Source: Torreya grandis
Taxonomy: Eukaryota; Streptophyta; Pinopsida; Cupressales; Taxaceae
Reading direction: 5' to 3'
Assembly (NCBI GenBank): GCA_037957365.1
Contig: JARHVA010000315.1
Coordinates: 5,736,001 to 5,800,000, forward strand
DNA: 64,000 nucleotides
Of the stretch, positions 50,869-59,704 are shown piece by piece (the stretch's first letter is position 1; each line of letters opens with the position of its first letter). The notes below the pieces were generated by a model. That model did not search any database. It worked only from the letters and a program-made list of their open reading frames with translations, and was not told the DNA's origin. A program made the translations under genes and the position numbers.

Positions 50869-51880
50869 TATGCCTCTCCATGTGAAATTTTAAGGCAACC
50901 TAAATGGGGGCACCTTAAGGAGCTTCACAAAGACATTAAACTTAATGAAGGATCTTTGTTAAATTTAGAACCCAATATGTTGAGCTTGGTCTTAGATAAA
51001 AGGCACATGTTTACTTATAGGGACCAAAAATATGTGTAACATTTCTTATAAATTGAGACTCTCATAGTGATACAATAGTGAATTTCAATGGGGGTTCTTA
51101 TAATTTCTAACTTGGTTAGTCAGCATCCTTCCTGACTACAAGAATTTTTTCTTTAATATAAAAAATATTAGCTTAGAGACCACATATTTAAAAATTCAAC
51201 TATAAAGTTCAACATTGATAGGTTCTAGTTCCATGAAATGGCCATATTTGAAAATAGTATTTCTAGAGTTGAGTTGTTTGCATGAGCCAATAGGAATTTG
51301 AGGAAGGAATGAATTCTCCAAGCATGGATTAGTGGAGTAAATAAATACAACTGGAGATTTAAGTGACTATTTTTGGTAATAATAATCATTGATGTTGATG
51401 ATGATGAACCATTTTTTAAGGATGCTACTCAGCCAATTCTTCATATGGGGTCCTTAAGACATGTTTTACACATTTTTATTTATGGATAGTTTTTAGGAAG
51501 TGAATCTGGGAATGCTATATTTATAAATATCACACTGCATCATCCTATTAATTTGAAGTCTATAAGGAATCGTATTCAACTATTGAGTTTAACAATTGAC
51601 CTATAGAACTATGGGCCTATTTTTGACACATGGGGTGCAAGAATAATTTGTCTAGTTAAATTGATAGACTTCAAATATGGGGCAAAAGATTTGTCATCAC
51701 AAACCTTGATTATTAGATTGGATTGAAAGGAGAAAATTTAAAATATTATGAAGGCAAGAGAAAAACTAATACACCATGGGCTATAGGAGCAGACATACCC
51801 AAGAATAAATCTATGATGTGGTACAAGACCACTTTTTATGCTCTATGTGGTAATGATCCTTCTACAGAAACATATTTAGA
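50869..51880 (+). pseudogene. GH35 beta-galactosidase fragment in 3' LTR of C
   Basis: More complete than the left copy, about 310 residues. In order: YASPCEILRQPKWGHLKELH (family YDAP.DEYGL.RQPKWGHLK.LH), EPNMLSLVLDKRHMFTYRDQ, a shift, DTIVNFNGGSYNF, ILPDYKNFFFN (family SVSILPDCK...FNTA), HEPIGI, NEFSKHGLVE*INTTGDLSD, DDEPFFKDATQPILHMGSL, LLSLTIDL*NYGPIFDTWG, FKYGAKDLSSQT, IGLKGENLKYYEGK, NTPWAIGADIPKNKSMMWYK and TTFYALCGNDP. Contiguous without introns, hence probably copied from spliced RNA. Covers the end of the catalytic barrel and the beta-sandwich domains; catalytic Glu residues lie upstream and are absent. Three or more shifts and several stops. Nothing suggests expression as an enzyme. 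Confidence 0.9.
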
Positions 51881-52846
51881 CATGGTACATTGCTTATCTT
51901 TTTATAAGAAAGATGGTCAAAACACTAAGATTAATAAAAGGCAAGCACTAGTATCCTAGCCGAGAGCATTATCACATAGAGCAACAAAGGTCTATAAAGC
52001 AATAAATTCAATTGGTAATAATTTTGACTTCAAATATCCAAAAAGGGGGGAAAAGAAAGAGATTCTATAGGGTTATTTGCTAAACCAGGTTAAATGGTTC
52101 ACTAGGTGGAGTTCCCATGCGATAAAATTACATGCAAAAAATAAATCTTCATAATGCAAGTTTCAATATGTAGTCCAACTTCCCAATATTGGTAGTCAAC
52201 TCATCATAGGAAAATTCAACCCAAATGACGGCTTGTGGGAGATTTCAAAGAGGAATGTGATTTTGTATTTTTTTCAAATGTGAAAATTATAAAGTGCACT
52301 CATATCTCCCAAACCTTCCATTCAATATAAAGTCAACATGAGGTCCCAGTTCAAAGTAGAACTTTCAAGGCCAATTGTAATTTTTCATTTTTGTAAATTT
52401 CAAACTGCACTTGAAGCTTCCAAGTCTATGAAGGAATTTTTAACGGGAACTGAAACTCCAAATTTCAAGTTGAAAATTGCAATTGAAGCTCCCAAGTTCG
52501 TGGGGAAAGTTTTTAGGGGAACTACAATTACAAATTACAAGTTACAAATTTACAAATTACAAATGTGATAATAACTTCTAGAGTTATGCCATACAAAGGA
52601 AGTCTAAAATTTCAAATGGGAACCAATGTTCTCCATAAGGCTTAAAAGTTAAATATAATGCACTTAAGCTCCATAAAAATTTGGTGAAAACACCTAAAAA
52701 GTCAAAATGGGAAAGGCAAATTAGGAAAAGGCATATTGAAGTTAAAAGAGAAAGAAGGTAAAAATGAGCTAAGTCTTGCATTCTTAAATATTTTTCTTGT
52801 TTCAAATACCTCCATGGAAGAAATATTGCAGGGCTTGCAAGGCTAG

Positions 52847-53092
52847 GTGGGCCATTCCAAGTATATTTATGAAATGGTCATGGATCCTACACAAGGAGTA
52901 TTCCAATGCAATCATCATAAGGTAATAGGTTATTCTTTGGCATACACAAGAGGAAGGGCAACTATCCTAAATATTCCAGCTATGCAAATGAGTGGTCAAA
53001 GCTATGGCCAAGTGGTTACACATGAAGACAAATATTTAGGTTATCTCTTAGGAGAATATTCTCCCTCAAGCCCAATAATAATGTATTTCTAA
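52847..53092 (+). pseudogene. Second LTR-borne open frame of C, right copy
   Basis: 81 codons open from ATG: GVFQCNHHKVIGYSLAYTRG, then QVVTHEDKYLGYLLGEY and SPSSPIIMYF. The left LTR has the same frame with stops. No family recognised. Confidence 0.35.
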
Positions 53093-53261
53093 CCAAAGAG
53101 ATAAAAGGTTGTGTCAAATCTCATCATTACATGGATAGGTAGTTGCTTCAATGATTCCCATCTTCCAGTTGGAGCATCTTGGCAAAACATTCAAAGATGA
53201 TTGCAAGTTTACAATATTGAAAATTATAAAACATATTACCATAATATTTGGGTTGGAAATT

Positions 53262-53289
53262 TGTATAAAAAGAGGGCTTGTCCTCTTTT
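53262..53289 (+). promoter_or_regulatory. TATA box and hairpin in 3' LTR of C
   Basis: TTGTATAAAA followed by AAAAGAGG-GCTTGT-CCTCTTTT (53268-53289). Stem and loop are identical to the left LTR although flanking DNA has diverged. Confidence 0.65.
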
Positions 53290-53767
53290 CAAATAGGTTT
53301 TTTGGTTGTTGTTATTTCTATGTCAAGGCTCTTTCAAATTTTAGGATCTTTGTTGTGTGTACATTTTATCTCTCTTGCTAAGGTGGTTACAACTATATAG
53401 CCATTATAAATCTCTAAGAGAATTGTATATGTCTCCACTATCAAAATAGAAAACTCACCATGCTTTTCCCCTTGGTAGCATTCTGAAATAATAAAGTATG
53501 TAAGATTTCTTTTCAAGATAATGAGAAATAGTTGTGATATTTACTTTTTCACGTTAATGAAATGTAATAATATGTTTTACATGCTCCATTGATTGGATAT
53601 TTGGTTTAATGCTTATGAATGGTTGTCATATTGGGCATAGATCTAGGTTCTAAGCCACTTTATACAATGTGATCTAGAAATGTGTTTTTGATAACCTCTT
53701 AAGGGCACCAAGGGTTTATGGATTTGATAGGAAAAAGCATTTGAATCTCTAATTATAGTGTATGTTG

Positions 53768-53837
53768 TGTTGTCCCCCAAAAATATCACTCATTTTTGGG
53801 ACAACATTTGAACTATTTTGGTCTTACAGACCAAAAT
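53768..53837 (+). repeat. Paired hairpins at the LTR start of B
   Basis: TGTTGTCCC pairs with GGGACAACA, and AAAAA with TTTTT, around TATCACTCA with a 2-base bulge (53768-53806). ATTTTGGTC pairs perfectly with GACCAAAAT around TTACA (53815-53837). Both are conserved at 59705-59774. Confidence 0.85.
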
Positions 53838-54099
53838 TATCTCTTCCCTTTCTGAAATTTGTCCTGGACATTCAAATTCCTCATTTTTCAAACTTCTTAG
53901 GAATCTACAGATTTTGCAGGCCAAGTTTAATGGGCTTTACAGGTTCATTTCTACAAGTTCAAAGACTTCTATAGGTAGGTTCAACCAAAAGAAATAGTTT
54001 CTAACACTTGGTCATTTTCAAGATTGGTTCAGTGCCTTGGTCCAATCAAAACTCTTCATCATCAAGCATCTAAGAAAAGAAGGCTTGAACCATTGAACC

Positions 54100-54500
54100 A
54101 CTTTGGTTCAAAGGTTCAACGAGTTCAAAGTTTAAAAGGTTCAACACTTTCAGTTCAACGGCGGGTTCAATCAAATGGAACAGTTCAATGGCTTTGTTCA
54201 ACCAAGTAGTTCAATGCTTTATTTCACTCAGTTGGATCATCTACTTTGTTTCAATGCTTTGGTTCATCTTTTGGTTCAATCAAATGGTTCAGTACTTCGG
54301 TTAAAGGCTTCATTTGAACCGTTGAACCAAAGCTTGGTTCAACAGTTGGTTCAATGTCTTTTGGTTCAAAGGCAAGTTCAATCAAATGGTTCAATGTTTG
54401 GTTCAACCAAGTAGTTTAATACTTTGGTTCAAATCAAATGGTTCAACAGCTGGTTCATCACCTTGGTTCATCGGCTCGGTTCAAAGGAGCGGTTCAAACG
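54100..54500 (+). repeat. GGTTCAA array in 5' LTR of B
   Basis: Fourteen exact GGTTCAA, several GTTCAA variants and four inverted TTGAACC in about 450 bases, loosely spaced by 10-25 bases. TTGAACCGTTGAACCAA (54314-54330) and TTGGTTCAAC.GTTGGTTCAA form an internal hairpin. The core resembles the RNA polymerase III B box (GGTTCRANNCC) but without an A box. Confidence 0.88.
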
Positions 54501-54654
54501 CAAAAATTCAAAGAAGCCTCCCGAAAGACAAGTGCCCTTGCAGAGGGCACTTGGTCAACAAAAGTACCCTTTGGAAGGGTCCTTTTCAAAGAAGGATGTA
54601 AAGGTAAATTCTTTCAAAATTTTGTTTAAGGCAGACAAAGGCATAATTCTTTAA

Positions 54655-54692
54655 GACTTTTTGTCTAAAGGAATTCCTTCAGACAAAAAGTC
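54655..54692 (+). repeat. 38-bp palindrome in 5' LTR of B
   Basis: GACTTTTTGTCTAAAGGAA pairs with TTCCTTCAGACAAAAAGTC with one mismatch pair. The counterpart in the 3' LTR is 60598-60635. Confidence 0.85.
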
Positions 54693-55432
54693 TGAAGGAA
54701 TTTGGGAAAGCAGCTGCAAGAAGAAAGCCTGAAGAAATTTCCAAAGAAGCAAAGGTAAAGTGATCAAACAATTCCATGGGAAATTTCCATGGACTTTTTG
54801 TCCTCGAGAATTTGTCCATGGAGAAAGCAAGCCCGAGGAAAATGCCCACAGGAATTGCCTGCGAGAGACTGCCAAAGCCTGAAGGCCATCCAAAGACCAC
54901 CTAAAGGATATATACCCTTGCAAGGGGCTCTTCTCAATCAAAATTAGATCATTTCTTAAGGCCCAAAAGGGTAGGTTCTTTCTGAGAAAGTGCCGAATAG
55001 AAAAGCTAAAGAAGGACGAAGGGGTGACGCGCTTGAAGACATCAAATTCAAGACAACAAACTAGCCATTGAAAATGTATTGATAGGTGCACAAATCTCAA
55101 TTTCAAAGCTCATAAAATAGCCGTTGATCCTTGTAATCTATAGACCTAAATGCATTCACAGGATTTAAGGCCAAGACCAATAGAAAGCGAGGAAGGAACA
55201 GAACAACAAATTGAATATAAGACCTGATTCAATTAACCAAAAAAGAAGGAATGATGAAGGAAGGATCAAATCGCCAAGTGGACATTGAAAGATGCAAACC
55301 TTCAATAGCGTGACATGTTTCTCTGCATTGAGAAAAGCAAATGATTAGAAGCCCCTAAGTTCTAGCCTGTCTTCTTAACAGATTTCAATGCAACATGATG
55401 TGTTATTATTCTCGAGTCCTTCTTGAAGTGGC

Positions 55433-55440
55433 TATATAAG
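55433..55440 (+). promoter_or_regulatory. TATA box in 5' LTR of B
   Basis: TATATAAG followed by GGACTCTC, identical in the 3' LTR (61415-61422), about 1.67 kb into the LTR. Probable transcription start is about 30 bases downstream. Confidence 0.65.
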
Positions 55441-56053
55441 GGACTCTCTTTTATTGTAAATATATCTCTTTTTTGACAATTAGAATGAACTCTACCCAAA
55501 TTGAAAGGCATTTCTAAGACTTTGAGCTAATTTGATGATCATATTTTATTATTGGAATAAGAAAGAAGGTGACTTTTTTAGACTTTGTGCTGTGATATCT
55601 TTATTGTTGGGAAAACTATTCTTATGTCTTTTTCCTTGATACATTTTATGTTCCTTTAATTCAACAAGTAGAATTAGTGATGGTAGTCAGGAAGGTGTCC
55701 TGAAGAGTCAACTGCGGAGAGACTTTGAGCCCCCATAATTGCCTTTAGTGTGCTTTCTTTTCATTTTTGTGTAAAGGACCTTCGAATGACTTTGTGCCCT
55801 CATTGTCCTTAGTATCTTATTCTTGGGCAATTTAGGTGAAGACTTTGTGCTACATCTTGATTTGCTGGTTACTATGTCCTTGGTTACATTTTGCATTTAT
55901 TACCAGGAGTATTCTTGTGGTTTGTTGAATGGTACTTTTGAAAGAAGAGGAGTGCTTTCTGTCATTTCCCTTGAGTTTTTCCTTTGATTTGCACACATCA
56001 TCTCTAAAGAAAGAGAGATAGATGGTTTGTCTTACCCTTGAGTATTTTTTTTG

Positions 56054-56056
<3 letters not shown>

Positions 56057-56100
<44 letters not shown>

Positions 56101-56112
56101 TATATATATATA
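56057..56112. repeat. (AT)n microsatellite in 5' LTR of B
   Basis: Nearly pure AT dinucleotides, once broken by TCA. Longer than the corresponding run in the 3' LTR. Confidence 0.95.
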
Positions 56113-56260
56113 GGGAACCTCCCCTTGATGAGAGGAGAGATCAGTCCCGTTTTGATGTGGTAATCCTACACATTTGGATGACTAATCTTCCTACTTTGGC
56201 TGATTGGACCTATTTTGTTTATCAGTACGATGATCAACAAAATATTCAACCAATAGTTTT

Positions 56261-56278
56261 TGGTGACTCCACTGGGGA
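56261..56278 (+). promoter_or_regulatory. Primer-binding site of B
   Basis: TGGTGACTCCACTGGGGA five bases after the LTR, similar to tRNA-Arg primer sites of Ogre/Tat elements. A partial second copy TGGTGACTCCA lies at 56377-56387. Confidence 0.75.
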
Positions 56279-56574
56279 TATACATAATTTTGTGTGATTT
56301 AGAACCTTAAGTTTCATATTGAAACATTACCTGTGTCTTACCCATTATCATTATAACCCTTATCCATTACAGATTCTGGTGACTCCATTACTTGTCTTAC
56401 CCATTATCCATTTATAGCCTTACCATATTCCTCCACCTCTGTTATTTTATCTGGTCTGCAAAACTAGATCTACTGGGAAAGAGTGCGTAGTTTAAAGCCT
56501 CAAGCTTTAACTGAAGTAAGGTCAATTCTTTTCCATTTTTGTTTCACAATTTGGTAGATTCAAGGTATATATGA

Positions 56575-59412
56575 AGCCAAAGGGCTAAAGGTATCATTGA
56601 CCCTGTATTCAAGTTGGTACAACAAAGTGATTTGGATCTATTTCTTTCACCATCTTGTCTCCAATGAACCAAGAACTTTCCTCCTACTAAAGTTAGATCT
56701 CCGTTGCTAGACGAAGTATCTACTTGTACTATTGATAAAGCTTTGGCAATAATTACCCCTCTGAGATTTGTTATCCCTCCTTTTCATAATCCTATAATGG
56801 TAGTTCAAGGCCCCTAGGGTAATGCTTTTGGTCTTCTCAATCTTACTCTACCTCTACATGAGCTTCCATGCAGTTCAAGGAAGAATTTCCCCAAATTTTA
56901 TGGTGATGAGAAAGTTCATCCTGATGAACACGCTGTAGCTTTTAGCATAGCCTATGGAGTAATTGGAGTAGAATTTGAAGATGTAGCAGTTAGGCTATTT
57001 GTAGAAACATTACAAGGCACTACTACAAATTGGTTTTATCATCTACAGGCTCGGTCAGTAACTAATTGAAATACCCTCAAAGATAAGTTTGAAGCCAGAT
57101 TTAAACCTGTAGAAGATTCACATGCACTTCTGGCTCAACTTACATAGATGAAGAAAGAGCCTCATGAGCCTATGAGGGATTTTATAGCCAAATTTGACAA
57201 ACTAAGGAACAAAATTCTTGTAATTGCTTGACCTACAGCTGAGAATCTCAAATGATTCTTCATTAATTCTTAGTTACTTGAAGTAAGTTTTCTTTCGAGA
57301 CGTACTAGTCAAATAGATCTTGCTGTAGCTCAACTTTTGGCCACTAAGGTAGAAGATGATCTCATCTTAATAGGGAAGATAAGAAGAGATCTAAACAGAA
57401 ATAGACCTTCATCATCTTTTGAATATTCATCTACAGGCACCACTGATCCAATGGTGCAAAATCTAGAAAATGAAGTGCTAGCCTTGAAAAAGCAAATGGT
57501 GTAAGGAATGTCTTCTGATCCTTCATATAGAGATATGCCAAGAAGGACATTTCTAAATTAGTCATATTAGGGAAATGCTTCCAAGAATCAAGGGCAATAG
57601 AATCGCCTTCCTCCCACAAAAGGGAAAATTTCCCTTGAAGCTCCTCCAACCAACTCAGTAGTTGGATATTTGGAAACAAAACATGCTTTCTCTTTCCAAC
57701 CTAAGTTTGAGCAAGAAAATGATGCTAATCTCTTCATAGAGGATCAAGAAGAATCAGTTGGTGACTTCCACATTGGTTTCCTAAACTACCAAGATGAACC
57801 CAGAAGTAAAAGAGAAGCTATTGATGGATCATATACAGTGTTTACTAGGTCCAAGAACCAATCAGTCGAGCAAGCTGATAAAGGAAAGACAGAGGAGCAA
57901 CCTCAACCAGAAATTACAATTGCTAAGTGTGGAACCACTCTGCGTTTTTAGTCAAAGGATCTGGTGATCACCCAAAATGTAAGTACATCAATTGCACCTT
58001 CACCTTCTACTCTCATTTAGCAAACCAACCCTCCTCCCATCCCTCCTAAAACCTAAAAGTTTGAAATACCTTCTTTTATTCCTAGTCCAATTTAGCCATT
58101 TGACATAATTGATCATGTCAAAAAGACAAAAATATAAATGTCTAAGTTTGAATACTTGCAGTCCAATCCTAATCAATTGGATAGGTTGGTCCAATGTGTC
58201 AAGAACCAAAATGTCCCTGCAAGACAAGAGGTTAAGAAAATAATTCTTGAGTCCCCAAAGAACATGCCCATTCCAAATAATCTTGTCATTACGCCTCCAG
58301 CTGCCCCTAGGAAAATAGAACCTTTCTATGTTTCCCTATTAATAAATGGTTATCAGCTCAACAATTGCATCATTGATTCTGGGGCATCTGACAATGTCAT
58401 GCTTACTAAAGTAGCTTAGTCTCTAGGTCTCACATTGACCAAAACCTTTGGGAGATGTTTCTCCATGGAGAATAAGCAAGTACCATTACTGGGGCAAATT
58501 AAAGATGCCTAATTTGTATTGGCAGCCTTTCCAGATAAGAGAATCAAGATGATTGTCTTTGTGGCTAATGTCTCAGCATCCTATGGCATTTTGCTTGGAT
58601 GAAATTTTTGCAAGGATGTGGGAGGAGAACTAAGCATGGACCTGTCTGAAGCAAGGATACCTATCCAAGGCATAATGAAGAGATTGCTCCCTGAAAAGGA
58701 GATAAAATACGTGGTCACCCAAACATCAGCCCCTACAGCACAAATTTTGTTTGAGTCTTCAGGCAAGGGTAATTATTTATTTACCATAGAGGAATTTCAT
58801 GTTTCTACAAATGAAAGTCCTATAGTTGACAATCTAGGAATTGATCCAAACAAGACTTCAAGAGAATTGGTAGGGCACAATATAAGTAAGGAAGGATCTT
58901 CCATCTCTAATGAAGAGAAATCTGATAAGAGATCATCTTTTGATGATGCTTCAATCTTGAAATCCAATGGTATCAATTTTTCCACCAATGATGGATTTAG
59001 GACTGTGTTGATATCTCCTCAAGGAGATATTCTTCCTTCATGCAATTTTTAAGTCAGCAACATAGCTGGATGTGAATCTCTGTTGCTCAAATTGAAGATT
59101 ACTCAAGATGAAGAAATCAAACTCCTTCACATCAAAGAAGATGCTAAGCTGATAATTTGTCAAGAGTTTTATATGCACAATCTAATCATATGCTAGACTG
59201 AACCAGAAGAACAACTAATTATGGTAATGGACCATGCTACTATAAATCAAAATCAGGCAAAGGTACCCTTTGCCAAGAAAGCAAGGAGTTATGGCTTTCA
59301 AATTGAAGACTACATCCTACCATGGGGTAAGAAGAAGAAAGAGCCAAGAGGAAGACATAGAGAATCAGTTTCCTGGTGGAGAGCTCTATTCGCATGTCAC
59401 CATTTCTAGGGA
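56575..59412 (+). pseudogene. Element B gag-protease polyprotein (nonsense-only decay)
   Basis: One reading frame runs from about 56575 to 59409 without any detected frameshift, interrupted only by stops. Gag: IDPVFKLVQQSDLDLF, FPKFYGDEKVHPDEHAVAF, VRLFVETLQGTTTNWFYHLQ, LKDKFEARFKPVEDSHALLA, KEPHEPMRDFIAKFDKLRNK. Protease at about 58320-58640: LLINGYQLNNCIIDSGASDN with an intact D-S-G-A-S site, then YGILLG*NFCKDVGGELSMD. A long tail without known domain runs to 59409, where RT would begin in a complete element. The stops I inspected (for example after TTLRF, KVA, LLG and SVTN) are all one transition from CAG, CAA, CGA or TGG. It could never have supplied RT or integrase. Confidence 0.88.
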
Positions 59413-59704
59413 AAAAATGTCTTCTTGCTAGTTTACCAAGATGGCACACTATTTCACTATCTCTCAAGAAGCAGCATCTGAAATACTTCAATTCTTGAAG
59501 TATCAGATCATTTCATCTGTACATATGTATATTTTTATAGTTTTTAATTCTATTTTGTTTTGTTTGTTTTCATTTTTGATGCCTTCCATTTTTGGGTAGC
59601 ATGACTCCATAGCCCAATGGTACACATGAAGACACTGGAGATTCTAGATTCTACTCCCTTCAATTCTTTTTGCAATTGATAGAAGTTCCCCAACTAGAGC
59701 TAGC

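Larger units (their letters stand above)
49759..53767 (+). repeat. 3' LTR of element C, part 1
   Basis: Starts TGTTAGTGATC, collinear with the left LTR from 31904 on. Holds the longer beta-galactosidase fragment (50869-51880), the second open frame (52847-53092) and the TATA-hairpin pair. Its last five bases, TGTTG, are the target duplication of element B. Confidence 0.93.
53768..56255 (+). repeat. 5' LTR of element B
   Basis: Begins TGTTGTCCCCCAAAAATATC and ends CAACCAATA. Contains hairpins at 53768-53806, 53815-53837, 54314-54354, 54530-54552, 54566-54580 and 54655-54692, a GGTTCAA array (about 54100-54500), a TATA box TATATAAG at 55433-55440 and an (AT)n run at about 56057-56112. Confidence 0.95.

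Noticed and set aside
51723..51959. Open frame 51723-51959 as an independent small gene
   Set aside because: It is one frame of the beta-galactosidase fragment (IGLKGENLKYYEGK to GNDP), with shifts on its left side.
54100..54500. GGTTCAA repeats as a CRISPR array
   Set aside because: Units are too short, irregularly spaced and partly inverted, in a plant retrotransposon LTR; no cas genes.
54100..54500. GGTTCAA repeats as tRNA genes or tRNA-derived SINEs
   Set aside because: Only the B-box-like core recurs; no A box, acceptor stem or anticodon arm at the proper distance.
54651..55106. 151-codon minus-strand open frame in the LTR of B
   Set aside because: Antisense to the element; the counterpart in the other LTR is shifted and shorter, and it runs through palindromes. 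No family resemblance.
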